Below, piece by piece: positions 1-8,849 of a DNA stretch of 64,000 bases. Where the stretch lies: the NCBI GenBank assembly GCA_004020315.1, contig SAQG01000021.1, forward strand, positions 35,719-99,718, in the 5' to 3' direction. A program made the translations under genes and the position numbers. Source of the stretch: Mesorhizobium sp. GTDB taxonomy: Bacteria; Pseudomonadota; Alphaproteobacteria; Rhizobiales; Rhizobiaceae. The notes under the pieces are model-generated. The model searched no databases. It worked only from the letters and a program-made list of their open reading frames with translations, and was not told the origin of the DNA. The stretch's first letter is position 1, and each line of letters begins with the position of its first letter.

Positions 1-222
1 TCGACGGCGAAGGAGGGAATGATGAGGGGGGCCATTTGCCCGGCAGCGCCGCGTACCACGTCGCCGAGCTGAAACCGCCGCTGCTCGGGCGAAACGTCCG
101 GCCGGTCCCGGTCGCCATAGGTCGCTTCGCAGATGAGATAGTCGACACCGGCCGGGCCTTCCGGATCGTTCTGAAGGATCTTGTAGCCTGGCCCGATATC
201 ACCCGAAAACATGATGCGCGGC
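1..222 (-). pseudogene. Truncated beta-CASP metallo-beta-lactamase RNase fragment
   Basis: Read on the minus strand this is an open frame containing SGDIGPGYKIL, GDRDRPDVSPEQRR and PLIIPSFAV. It matches the middle of the intact beta-CASP protein encoded at 48866-50473, with clear similarity at both DNA and protein level. The gene runs leftwards, so its 3' part lies outside the window. The 5' half, including the metal-binding HxHxDH region, is missing: homology stops near 222 and unrelated sequence follows. It is therefore a 5'-truncated relic, probably left by duplication or recombination with the intact copy. Whether the rest survives to the left cannot be seen. Confidence 0.75.
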
Positions 223-280
223 GTTGGCCAGCAAGTTGGCAAGCTCGAGTGATGATGGATACGGCGGCGAACCCCGGAGG

Positions 281-637
281 CTACACGAAAAGGTACCAGA
301 ACGGCGGGAAGGTTAGTAGGAATCCTATCCCGAGCAAGACGAGCGCTGCGACATTGACGGCGCGCATGTTCACCGTTTCCCTTTGCCAAATCCGTGACAG
401 CCCGTACCAAGCAACGAGCCAAACGATGATTGTTACGGTCGTCTTGCCGGAGAGCGGGCCGACAGGATTGTAGAAATTCAACAGACCTCGCAATCCGGGC
501 GACAGCTCAGAGGCGAATGCTAGAACGCCGATGGCAGCACAACCGATGCCCGCTGCCAGAATGGCCGCAGCTCCGGGGCCATTCGGGATCGTCTCAACGA
601 TCTTTCCAAACTCGACCGGTTTTTGCGACGTATTCAT
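281..637 (-). CDS. Small multi-pass membrane protein, unknown function
   Basis: The 118-residue product has three hydrophobic stretches: around residues 22-42 (AAAILAAGIGCAAIGVLAFAS), 66-82 (TTVTIIVWLVAWYGLS) and 92-112 (VNVAALVLLGIGFLLTFPPFW). It starts with MNTSQKPVEF, and its start overlaps the stop of the upstream membrane gene (634-1206) by 4 nt. The two are therefore almost certainly translationally coupled and share the box at 1274. I do not recognise the family. Partnership with the upstream protein in one membrane complex is inference from the overlap. Confidence 0.7.
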   Translation of the reverse strand: MNTSQKPVEFGKIVETIPNGPGAAAILAAGIGCAAIGVLAFASELSPGLRGLLNFYNPVGPLSGKTTVTIIVWLVAWYGLSRIWQRETVNMRAVNVAALVLLGIGFLLTFPPFWYLFV

Positions 638-1206
638 GTCCCTTCCCCCTGCATCAGAATGATCACATCACCACCCCGAATCGGAGCGTACTTGTTCAGG
701 AATGCGCCGAACGCTCCGGCGATTCCCGTGGCGACAAAAGCAGCCACGGCGAAGGCTAGTACGGAGATGCGCATGTTTCGGTGTTGAATGATTGCTCGCC
801 CGTATTTCATGGTGACGTAGGCCACCATGGTCATGGCGGTCGGTGCTAGCCAGCCTACATGCTCTTTCCATTCCATGCCGACGTTATGCCACTCGGATGT
901 CTTCCCGCTGGACAGGAGCAATCTCCGCGGATAGTCCGCAAGATCGGTGACGCCTTCCGGCGGAACGGCTCGATACCAAGGATAGATGACGTAGGTGCCA
1001 GAGAACACAGTGAGCCACGCGAGTATCACCATCGCCACGAGGTAAAGACCAAGCAGTGTCTGGCCTCCCGCGCTCATCGCCGGCGGCGCGCCAGGCGCAG
1101 AAATTCGATAGAGTTCGACCAGCGCGCCAGAGAACGCCAGCATGAACAGGGCTCCAAACCCCATTCCATGCAGCACCGTCATGAGGTCGTGCGTTGTAAT
1201 TTCCAT
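634..1206 (-). CDS. Multi-pass membrane protein, unknown function, FNR-box promoter
   Basis: The 190-residue product has about four hydrophobic helices (near residues 12-32, 48-70, 118-136 and 148-168). Histidines lie in or beside helices (HDLMTVLHGMG, EWHNVGMEWKEHVGW), an arrangement seen in haem-binding membrane proteins, but no cytochrome motif is complete. It is first in a two-gene operon with 281-637. A perfect TTGATCCACATCAA box ends 67 nt before the ATG, so expression under low oxygen through an FNR/FixK protein is likely. The family was not recognised. A role in membrane redox chemistry is only a guess. Confidence 0.75.
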   Translation of the reverse strand: MEITTHDLMTVLHGMGFGALFMLAFSGALVELYRISAPGAPPAMSAGGQTLLGLYLVAMVILAWLTVFSGTYVIYPWYRAVPPEGVTDLADYPRRLLLSSGKTSEWHNVGMEWKEHVGWLAPTAMTMVAYVTMKYGRAIIQHRNMRISVLAFAVAAFVATGIAGAFGAFLNKYAPIRGGDVIILMQGEGT

Positions 1207-1273
1207 GACAGGCCCCTTTCATGCCTGGCAATATACAATATACAATATATTAGCGACGTCGCATGTTGCGGCA

Positions 1274-1287
1274 TTGATCCACATCAA
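1274..1287. promoter_or_regulatory. FNR/FixK box
   Basis: TTGATCCACATCAA fits TTGAT-N4-ATCAA. It lies 67 nt before the ATG of the membrane gene 634-1206 on the minus strand. Confidence 0.85.
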
Positions 1288-1639
1288 AGCTCCCGCTTAC
1301 GGGTCCACTGCTTGGCACGGGCAACATTCCACTGATTTCCATCCTTGACTTATTAGAGAACATACCGATTACGCGCAGCTCTCTTTCGCCGCGACACCGG
1401 CAACACATCGCATTTCGACGTCCGGAATTGCAGCGCTCCCGCGCAGAGGAGAAGCTCATTCACGCACAAGATGCCGCGCTCGACACCGAAACGATCAGTG
1501 CCAACGGTCCTCAGAGCGTTACCGTGCGAGCGGTTAGTCCTTTGGCGCGCAAACCTGTCCCGCCTCAACCACTTTGGTGTACGCGCATTGCGCATTGACT
1601 TGCTCGCTGAGCATCGATGCTACCGATGCACTCATCACG
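1288..1639. other. Gene-poor stretch
   Basis: No reading frame with recognisable protein content was found on either strand. The listed short ORFs overlap one another in several frames with arginine-rich low-quality translations. Confidence 0.5.
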
Positions 1640-1995
1640 CGGCCGACAGGCAAGTACTGAGGCCAAAGCGCGCTGTAGCGCTTGGTCGCGTGCGCTGCAG
1701 AGCACCTTGGCGCTCATCCGGTTGGTGACGTAGGCGAAGGCGATGCCCGTCTCGGGATCGGCGAATGCGAGTGAGCCGCCGGCGCCCGGCGCGCCGAATG
1801 CGCTCGGGCTGCCCACCGGCCACTCTCGCGATGACTTCATGAAGCCCATCGAAAACTGCGCCTCGGCTCTGATGCCGTCGTCGTAGAAGCCATTGGCCGG
1901 TGGCAGCGCCGGCGCCTTCAGTGCCTCAAGCGAGCCGGGTCGGGTAAGCACATGAAGTCGAACGTGTCGCTCGGCATCTGGTCCGTGCAGGTTGG
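1640..1995 (-). pseudogene. C-terminal relic of a serine beta-lactamase/esterase-family protein
   Basis: The minus-strand frame holds FSMGFMKSSREW and GAPGAGGSLAFADPETGIAFAYVTNRM. The second is the characteristic C-terminal region of the class C beta-lactamase-related serine hydrolases (EstB type: H/APGxGGSxxFADPexgxxfaYvtN). The N-terminal part with the catalytic SxxK and YxN motifs is absent. The sequence on the left side degenerates, so this cannot encode an active enzyme. Confidence 0.65.
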
Positions 1996-2002
1996 CGCGC
2001 AA

Positions 2003-2457
2003 CCACGAACGTGATCCTTCGACGGCGATCCTTCGATAGGGACTGCTTCACTGCCGATTTTTGTTTGTGGCCCGTCCCGCCCGGTAGATGTTGATCGGAA
2101 ACGTGACAGACCCGCCTCCGAAGGCGGGCGAGGAGCCGCCGCCGCTCAGCAGCGCCTTGTCGAGGTTGTGGTGGAGGATGCGATCAAAGTGTCGGGAATA
2201 TTCGCGGCACAAACTGCGCGAGAACGTCTCAACGAGGGCATCGCAGATCGTATCGAGGCGTCCCAGTCTTTCGCTCCACGACTTCGAGTCGCCGTCGTAA
2301 GGGCTCAGGGGCGCATCGTCGCCCGGCTGATCTCGATCGCAGTGACGACACCCATAAGACTGCCCCTGATAAGCGTTACGTCACTCGCCTCGATAGCGAC
2401 GTCGGTTCCTGTCCCGATCGCGAAGCCGACATCGACGCCTGGCAGGCGCTGCTTACG
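2003..2457. other. Gene-poor stretch, probably degraded sequence
   Basis: No convincing gene. The minus strand has a short open run (ALLSGGGSSPAFGGGSVTFPINIY) that looks protein-like, but it is bounded by stops and I cannot assign it. Confidence 0.35.
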
Positions 2458-3218
2458 TCACTGCTGCCGTGCGAGGCCGACTCGCGCGGGCGCGGGGCGG
2501 CCCGGGACACTGATGTCCACCAGGATATCATAGCGGTCACTGCCGGGCAGCGTGACGAAGCCGCCATAGGTCACCGTGCCGGCGATCGCCATTGGCTCAA
2601 GTTCCAAGCTGTTTTGCCCAACATGTCCCAGTCCCGATACGGTTGCAGTCACTTTGGCGTTCTCGATACGCGCGCCCGTCGCGGCCTCGAAGACCGCGAT
2701 GATGATGTGGTATTCATGTGCACCGCGCGGGCGCCGCCATGCATAGTAGCCTCGGGGTGACTCTCAAGAAGACGGCGCGCAATTGCCGCCGGCAAGACTC
2801 CCAGATAGACGCCTAACCCCTGCGCCACTTTATAGTTTTCATCTTCTTTGGCCGAAACCGGGGAGACCACAGAGGACAAATAATGAACGGCCGTAACTGG
2901 CGTGGACAGTTTCGCAGTCGTGGCCAATCCGGCGGGCGTGTGGCATACTGTTCCATAGCCGCCGCTACATGGAACTGATGGAAGGTAGCTCTGATATGCG
3001 CCGCTTGTTGACCCGTACCAGACTGCCGACGAACGGCTGGCGAAACCGCCACTAGCTGCGACGAGGTGATTGGCGATGGCGACCGGCCCTTCGGCCCTGG
3101 CATGAACCACCGACGCCAGCAGGCTCACTGCGAGTAGTACCAGCAGAAACATCTGCCCTGCCGCTGTCGCATTTGGCTGCGCCGCAACTGCACACGCTTT
3201 TGCTGGCATGATAACCAT
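2458..3218 (-). pseudogene. Secreted/periplasmic protein of unknown family, frameshifted
   Basis: Two overlapping minus-strand frames form one gene. The first (from ATG 3218) has a hydrophobic leader (MFLLVLLAVSLLASVVHARA), then KVAQGLGVYLGVLPAAI and HPEATMHGG. The second continues GAHEYHIIIAVFEAATGARIENAKVTATVSGLG and LEPMAIAGTVTYGGFVTLPG. Restoring one C in the run near 2720-2725 joins them as ..MHGGAPRGAHEYHIIIAVF. The pattern is that of small exported beta-rich rhizobial proteins whose function I do not know. A perfect TTGATTTTGATCAA box ends 56 nt before the start. The frameshift is either real inactivation or a homopolymer sequencing error. Confidence 0.6.
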
Positions 3219-3274
3219 GACATCCCACGTAAGGTTATCTGGATCGATACCACCGGATTTTGGCAGTGGGCGCT

Positions 3275-3288
3275 TTGATTTTGATCAA
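3275..3288. promoter_or_regulatory. FNR/FixK box
   Basis: TTGATTTTGATCAA is a perfect TTGAT-N4-ATCAA site, 56 nt before the start of the minus-strand gene 2458-3218. Confidence 0.85.
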
Positions 3289-3392
3289 CAATTCCCGCTC
3301 GCCGAAACGTCGGGCAGCAAGACCGGAGCGGCTATCGAAATTTCCCAGGCTGACAGATGATTGGCTTGCGGCACAGGCGCCTCGCAATCCGA

Positions 3393-4751
3393 TCAAGCGG
3401 TCGGCGTCGGTTCCTGGTCGAACGCTCTCAACCAGCCGCCTTCAAACCCCGCCCGTTGCATGCCGCTGCGGATATACCGGCACGAGCGCATCAGGCGCCA
3501 CAGAAGCCCGCTGCGATCGTTCTCGATCATCAGCACGACGGGGCCTTCGTTGAGGCCGAAGTGCCAAGGCGAAACCCACCAGCCAAAGGCATTGCCGGAT
3601 GTCCCCGGATGCGTCGGATTGAAGGCCGCCTTGAAACCATAGGCTTTGGCGGCCTTGAGCTTGGCCTGGTGGATGCAGAAGCTGATCGCCGGCCGGACGA
3701 TTTCGGGAGCAAAAGGCAAGGAGGCCACGACGGCCCATGGGGCAAGCGTGCCATCGTCGGGGCCGTACGGGACTCCGCGTGCAACATAATCCTCGAAGCG
3801 GCGTTCGATGCCGTTCAACTTGAGCGTGGAAGGGCCAGGACCCTCGCTTGCGGTGATGCCCCAGCAGTGTTCGCCATAACCCTCGAATCCACGGGGGTTC
3901 TCGATGGCGTAACGCTGATGGACGAAGGTGGCGCGTCGGCTGTTCTCGAAATAGTCGGTTCCCTTGCTGCGCATGAAGGCATCCTGCAGGTCGCGAAAAT
4001 CGATCCATACATGCGAAAGCTGGTGGATGAACAGCGGTCCCGCATAAAGATAGTCGTAGCCGTAACAGCTCTCCCATCGGAAGGTCGCGGTCCAGGCCGT
4101 ATAGCTGCTCTCGGGCAAGGGGTGTGTCGGCGATCCGAGCCCCAGGACATAGAGCAGGAGCGCTTCGTCATAGCCTTCCCAGCGATACTCCAGAAACCCG
4201 TGCTCGGGTGTCCAGCCATGGGTGACGGTCTCTCCACCGTCCTGCGCCCAGCACCAGTCGGCTCGGCCATAAAGCGCCTCCGCCAAGCTGCGGATCTCGG
4301 CTTCGGCCTCGGTATCGGCATCGAAATACTGCCCTGCAGCCAGCGCGCCCGCCAGCAGGAACGTGCTGTCGATCGTGGACAGCTCGCATTGCCAGGCTCG
4401 CCGGCCGGTCTGCATGTTCAGGAAGTGATAGTAGAAGCCGTGATATCCCGTGGCATCCGGATCCGGACCCTGCGGGCTGTTCCAGAAGAAGCGCAGCGTC
4501 GCCAAGGTGCGTTCCGCAGCCGCGCTTCGCTTCATGAACCCGCGCTCGACTCCCACTGGATAGGACGCCAGCGCAAGGCCGGTGGCCGCGATGCTCGCCG
4601 GCCAATTCGCTTCGGTCTTGTCCAGAATGAGACCGTTCGCAGGGTTCGCTTCATGAATGAAGTAGTCGAACGTCTCCCGCTGCAGCATCGCCAGATCGTC
4701 TTCGATGGCCGAGGTGTTGAAGCGGTGGGTTTCGAAAGGATGCGTTCGCAT
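3393..4751 (-). CDS. Glucoamylase-like (PF10091) family protein
   Basis: The 452-residue product reads as one (alpha/alpha)6-type glycoamylase domain, the family found C-terminally in cyclic beta-1,2-glucan synthases (NdvB/ChvB) and in stand-alone GH144-type beta-1,2-glucanases. Typical blocks are LQRETFDYFIHEANPANGLILDK near the N-terminus, GYHGFYYHFLNMQTG, STIDSTFLLAGAL, GPLFIHQLSHVWIDFRD, YGEHCWGITASEGPG and NAFGWWVSPWHFGLNEGP. There is no signal peptide, so it is probably cytoplasmic, perhaps acting on glucans or oligosaccharides. It lies 24 nt downstream of the CBS/BON gene and is likely in its operon. The substrate cannot be read from the sequence. Confidence 0.85.
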   Translation of the reverse strand: MRTHPFETHRFNTSAIEDDLAMLQRETFDYFIHEANPANGLILDKTEANWPASIAATGLALASYPVGVERGFMKRSAAAERTLATLRFFWNSPQGPDPDATGYHGFYYHFLNMQTGRRAWQCELSTIDSTFLLAGALAAGQYFDADTEAEAEIRSLAEALYGRADWCWAQDGGETVTHGWTPEHGFLEYRWEGYDEALLLYVLGLGSPTHPLPESSYTAWTATFRWESCYGYDYLYAGPLFIHQLSHVWIDFRDLQDAFMRSKGTDYFENSRRATFVHQRYAIENPRGFEGYGEHCWGITASEGPGPSTLKLNGIERRFEDYVARGVPYGPDDGTLAPWAVVASLPFAPEIVRPAISFCIHQAKLKAAKAYGFKAAFNPTHPGTSGNAFGWWVSPWHFGLNEGPVVLMIENDRSGLLWRLMRSCRYIRSGMQRAGFEGGWLRAFDQEPTPTA

Positions 4752-4775
4752 CTCAGTATGACCTCGGATCGCCGT

Positions 4776-5426
4776 TCACGGATGCGCGAAGTACAGGTGG
4801 TCATACACACCTTTAACGCCTCTGACGCCTTCGGCAACGACGCGCACGGCATCCCGTTCACTCTGCGATCTGACTGCGCCCGAAAAATGGACCAAGCCAT
4901 CGCTGACCGTGAGTGTTAACGCGTCTCCGTTGACGCCTGCGTCCTCTCGCAGCCGCGTAAGAATGCTGCGCCGGATCGCATCGTCACCTGCCGCCGTGGC
5001 GTCGAACTTTGCCGCAACGACGGCGCGCAAAAGATCGGCACGGCTGACGACGCCGACCAGGCGCGGTCCCCTCAAGACCGGTATGCGCTTGATGCCGTGT
5101 TCCTGCATCAGGACGGCAATTCGCTCGATCGGAGTTTCCTCGTCCGCCACGACGACGTCGGACGTCATCAAATCCGCCACTTTCCAGCTGTGGCCCTTCA
5201 CATAGCCACGCGCCTCACCTGACGACAATGCTGTGGCACCGAGTTCCGACCTGCGCAGGAAGTCACCTTCGCTCACAATTCCAACCACGCGGCCGCCATC
5301 GTCGACGACCGGCATGCCGCTGATGCGATGATCCAGCATGATCCGTGCTGCGTGTCTTACGCTGTGGTCAGGCGACACCGTAACAACCCTTGCAGTCATT
5401 ACATCCTTTGCTCTCATCGGCCTCAT
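4776..5426 (-). CDS. CBS-pair and BON domain protein
   Basis: The 216-residue protein has two CBS motifs, MRAKDVMTARVVTVSPDHSVRHAARIML at the N-terminus and VADLMTSDVVVADEETPIERIAVLM near residues 82-110. A C-terminal BON domain follows from about residue 150 (IRRSILTRLREDAGVNGDALTLTVSDGLVHFSGAV). CBS pairs sense adenine nucleotides in known families; BON domains are associated with envelope and phospholipid binding. The combination is common in rhizobial stress islands. The glucoamylase-like gene follows 24 nt later, so a two-gene operon is likely. The nearest FNR-type box (5615) is about 190 nt upstream, farther than usual in this window. Confidence 0.9.
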   Translation of the reverse strand: MRPMRAKDVMTARVVTVSPDHSVRHAARIMLDHRISGMPVVDDGGRVVGIVSEGDFLRRSELGATALSSGEARGYVKGHSWKVADLMTSDVVVADEETPIERIAVLMQEHGIKRIPVLRGPRLVGVVSRADLLRAVVAAKFDATAAGDDAIRRSILTRLREDAGVNGDALTLTVSDGLVHFSGAVRSQSERDAVRVVAEGVRGVKGVYDHLYFAHP

Positions 5427-5614
5427 CCTAGTTCAGTTCAAGTGGACAGGCGCTCGGGCACCAATCGGCAATATGGTAGCGTAGCCGGCCCCAGCCTCCT
5501 TTGAGGCAAATCAATACCGGCTCCGAACCAGACGACCCGGACGACTTGAACGCCTGCTCCCAGTACTTGTCTGTTGCGGTGCCGGCACAAGTGATGGCCT
5601 TCGGACTCCTCGTT

Positions 5615-5628
5615 TTGATTTGCGTCAA
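5615..5628. promoter_or_regulatory. FNR/FixK box between divergent operons
   Basis: TTGATTTGCGTCAA matches TTGA-N6-TCAA. It lies 188 nt from the CBS/BON start (minus) and 142 nt from the ABC ATPase start (plus). Both distances exceed the 49-67 nt common elsewhere in the window. Confidence 0.65.
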
Positions 5629-5770
5629 TGTGGCTCTCATCTGCAGGGATGACTGTGGTGCGGAGATACGAGGGGGTTGAGCTGGCGAGGACGCATTTTC
5701 CCAACCCAACTCGCGGATCTATCCTGGAGCCGGCGCGACAAATGCCTCGAACATGCGATCTCCAAAGGCC

Positions 5771-6478
5771 ATGGCTGACCTCGTCTTCAGCGCCAGAGCG
5801 CTGACCAAAACTTACACCTCGGGTGAGACGCAGGTGCTTGCCCTGCGCGCGCTGGACCTGGAAATCTTCGCTGGAGAAGTGGTCGTGCTGCTCGGCCCGT
5901 CAGGCAGCGGCAAGTCGACCCTCCTCAACATCATGGGCGGGCTTGACCATGCCACGAGCGGTCAGTTGTTCTTCAGGGATCAGGAGTTGACCAACCTCGA
6001 TGATCGAGGCCTTACGGCCTATCGTCGCCAGCACGTCGGGTTCGTTTTTCAATTCTACAATTTGATCCCTAGCCTGACGGCTTATGAAAATGTCGCCCTG
6101 GTTACGGAGATTTCCGATCACCCGATGCGCCCGGACGAGGCGCTGGCGCTTGTTGGACTTGAACCGAGGGTGCACCATTTCCCGGCTCAGCTCTCCGGTG
6201 GCGAGCAGCAGCGCGTGGCCATTGCCCGCGCCATCGCCAAGCGCCCCGACGTGTTGCTTTGCGACGAGCCGACCGGCGCTCTCGATTCCAAGACGGGCAT
6301 CCGGGTGATCGAGGCACTGCTGGGCATCAATGCGCAGCTCGGCACCACGGTCCTCATCATAACGCACAACGCCAGCATCCAGGACGTCGCCGACCGCGTG
6401 CTGTTCTTCGCCGACGGTCAAATTTCCAGAGTTCACAAGAACAAGGCGCGCCGAACTGCCGCCGAGCTCGTCTGGTGA
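5771..6478 (+). CDS. ABC transporter ATP-binding protein, MacB/LolD type (operon copy 1)
   Basis: Energises export by the FtsX-like permease encoded 4 nt downstream. Walker A is GPSGSGKST (residues 42-50), the signature is LSGGEQQR, and Walker B is [16 protein letters not shown]. The Q-loop region is [21 protein letters not shown] chose ATG 5771 over 5753 because [15 protein letters not shown] aligns with the start of the paralogue at 25314 ([15 protein letters not shown]). It is first of three genes (ATPase, permease, HlyD-like adaptor), together a tripartite MacAB-like exporter or lipid/lipoprotein mover. The substrate is unknown. Confidence 0.92.
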   Translation: MADLVFSARALTKTYTSGETQVLALRALDLEIFAGEVVVLLGPSGSGKSTLLNIMGGLDHATSGQLFFRDQELTNLDDRGLTAYRRQHVGFVFQFYNLIPSLTAYENVALVTEISDHPMRPDEALALVGLEPRVHHFPAQLSGGEQQRVAIARAIAKRPDVLLCDEPTGALDSKTGIRVIEALLGINAQLGTTVLIITHNASIQDVADRVLFFADGQISRVHKNKARRTAAELVW

Positions 6479-6482
6479 TCCG

Positions 6483-8846
6483 ATGCGCACCCTGGATATC
6501 AAGCTCTTTCGTGATCTGGTGCGGCTCTGGGCTCAGGCGCTTGCGATCGCTCTCGTCATTGCCGGCGGAGTGTCCACAGTGGTTCTTGCTGTCGGCTCCT
6601 TGCGGTCGCTGGAGGAAACCCGAATTGCTTATTACGAGAGGCACCAATTCGCCGATGTCTTTGCGTTGGTCAGGCGTGCGCCGAAGACGCTGCTCACTCA
6701 AATTGCAGAAATCCCCGGAGTTGCTGCCGTGCAAGGGCGAATTGCCAAATTGGCCCTGCTCGATATTCCTCAGTTTAGCGAGCCTGCAACGGGACTATTC
6801 ATTTCGTTGCCTGAGGACCGTCAGCCCGCGCTTAATCGGCTGTACATACGGTTAGGCCGGATGCCCGAACCTGGGCGAGGCGATGAAGTTGTCGTCACCG
6901 AGGGCTTTGCCAAAGCACATGCATTCAGGCCGGGGTCTCACTTCGCTGCCATTCTCAACGGCCGCAAGCGCGACCTCGTCGTCGTGGGTATCGCGCTCTC
7001 GCCGGAATTTATCTACGCCATAGGGCCGGGCGACCGCATGCCGGACGAGCGTCGCTTTGCCATCGTCTGGATGTCTGAAAAGGCTCTCGCCAGCGTCTAC
7101 AACCTGGACGGCGCATTCTCCTCGGTCATTCTCAGCCTAATGCGGGACGCCTCGGAAGGCGAGGTCATCACGCGCCTCGACGCGTTGCTCGATCGCTACG
7201 GTGGACAAGCAGCATATGGGCGCGAGGATCAGACCTCACACGCCTTTCTGGAACACGGGCTCGACATGCTCAGGAATATGAGCCGCACGCTGCCGCCGAT
7301 CTTTCTTTTGGTGGCCGCATTCCTGATCAACGTGACGCTTAGCCGGATCGTCGCGCTCGAACGCGAACAAATCGGTCTGCTGAAGGCGCTTGGCTATCGG
7401 AACGCCGCCGTCGCCTGGCATTACATCAAATTCATCGTTGTGATTGTCACGATCGGGGTCGTCATCGGCAGCGCGGCTGGAACGTGGCTGGGCACTTTCG
7501 TAACAGAGATGTATGGCGACTTTTACCGGTTCCCATTCCGCGTTTTTGTTCAGAGCTCGGATGTCTACGTTGCGGCTGCGGCGCTCAGCCTTGGTGCTGC
7601 GATCGTCGGCGCGGTGCGTGCGTTGCGCGATATCGTGACGTTGCCGCCCGCAGTTGCGATGCAGCCGCCCGCTCCGCCTCGGTTCCGTCGTCTCCTGCCC
7701 GCGAACTTTGCTATCCGTAACGTCCTTTCACAACCGGCTGTGATGATGGTGCGCAACATCAGCGGCCATCCGATAAGGGCTATGTTTACGATAGCGGGCA
7801 TGTCGCTGGCGACGGGAATCCTGATCGCCTCGCTTTTCCTCAACGGCACGATGGAGGCGTTGATCGATGTGACTTATTTCCTGTCCGACCGACAGGATGC
7901 CACTGTGAGCTTTGTCGAACGGCGCCCGCTGAAAGCAGTCAATCAAATTGCGCGGCTGCCCGGTATTCTTGCGGCGGAGCCTTTTCGGGAGGTTCCCGTT
8001 CGCATACGGAATGGAAACATCGACCGTCGGATCATGATCAGCGGAAGACCGCGCGATGCCGACCTCAACAGGATCATCGACACTGACCTGCATCCCGTCG
8101 TGCTGCCGGAAGCGGGCTTGGCACTTTCGAGTTGGCTCGTGCACATTCTCGGGACACAGGTCGGCGATTTCGTCGAAATTGATTTGCTGGAAGGGCGGCG
8201 ACGGACCGTCTCCCTTCCCGTGACCGCGTTGGTCGAGGATTATTTTGGCATTCAGGGAATGATGCATTTCGACGCCCTGGCGCGCTTGATGCGGGAGGCT
8301 CCGGCCGTCAACAGCGTAAGCGTAAGCCTCGATGCGAACGAGCGTGACCGATTTTACGACGCTATCAAGAGCATGCCGACGGTCAGCGGCGTGGCCCTGC
8401 AACGCGTATCACTTGCGAACTTCCGTGATGCATTGGCCGTGTTGGTGACCACGATGGCAAACATTTACATTGGGCTCGCGGCCGTTATCGCCTTCGGTGT
8501 CGTCTACAACAGCGCAAGAATCTCGCTTTCCGAACGCGCGCGCGAGTTGGCCAGCCTGCGTGTCCTCGGCTTCACCCGTGGAGAAGTGTTGCGAATTCTG
8601 CTCCTCGAGCTGGCCGTGTTGACGTTGCTTGCGCAGCCGCCGGGATGGGCCATCGGCTACGGCCTCGCCTGGACATTGCAAACAAAAATGGCCGGCGAGC
8701 TGATGCGGACTCGGTTGGTCGTGGAACATTCTACCTATGTACTTGCCAGCGCGATGGTGATTGCCGCGGCACTGTTCTCCGCGCTCGTCGTACGCCGGCG
8801 GATCAACCAGCTCGACCTTGTCACCGTTCTCAAGACGCGAGATTGA
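6483..8846 (+). CDS. ABC transporter permease with two FtsX-type domains (copy 1)
   Basis: The 787-residue inner-membrane protein has an N-terminal helix (LWAQALAIALVIAGGVSTVVLAV), a large periplasmic domain, then FtsX modules around residues 270-380 (LPPIFLLVAAFLINVTLSRIVALEREQIGLLKALGYRN) and 660-785 (IAFGVVYNSARISLSERARELASLRVLGFTRGEV). The repeated LKALGY/LRVLGF motifs are typical coupling-helix regions. It has exactly the same length as the paralogue at 26026-28389. It belongs to the MacB/YhgE-like export family, not the import type. It is translated 4 nt after the ATPase and 3 nt before the adaptor. Confidence 0.92.
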   Translation: MRTLDIKLFRDLVRLWAQALAIALVIAGGVSTVVLAVGSLRSLEETRIAYYERHQFADVFALVRRAPKTLLTQIAEIPGVAAVQGRIAKLALLDIPQFSEPATGLFISLPEDRQPALNRLYIRLGRMPEPGRGDEVVVTEGFAKAHAFRPGSHFAAILNGRKRDLVVVGIALSPEFIYAIGPGDRMPDERRFAIVWMSEKALASVYNLDGAFSSVILSLMRDASEGEVITRLDALLDRYGGQAAYGREDQTSHAFLEHGLDMLRNMSRTLPPIFLLVAAFLINVTLSRIVALEREQIGLLKALGYRNAAVAWHYIKFIVVIVTIGVVIGSAAGTWLGTFVTEMYGDFYRFPFRVFVQSSDVYVAAAALSLGAAIVGAVRALRDIVTLPPAVAMQPPAPPRFRRLLPANFAIRNVLSQPAVMMVRNISGHPIRAMFTIAGMSLATGILIASLFLNGTMEALIDVTYFLSDRQDATVSFVERRPLKAVNQIARLPGILAAEPFREVPVRIRNGNIDRRIMISGRPRDADLNRIIDTDLHPVVLPEAGLALSSWLVHILGTQVGDFVEIDLLEGRRRTVSLPVTALVEDYFGIQGMMHFDALARLMREAPAVNSVSVSLDANERDRFYDAIKSMPTVSGVALQRVSLANFRDALAVLVTTMANIYIGLAAVIAFGVVYNSARISLSERARELASLRVLGFTRGEVLRILLLELAVLTLLAQPPGWAIGYGLAWTLQTKMAGELMRTRLVVEHSTYVLASAMVIAAALFSALVVRRRINQLDLVTVLKTRD

Positions 8847-8849
8847 ACC

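Noticed and set aside
3357-4919. 520-aa plus-strand ORF
   Set aside because: Shadow of the glucoamylase-like gene on the other strand, no recognisable domain.
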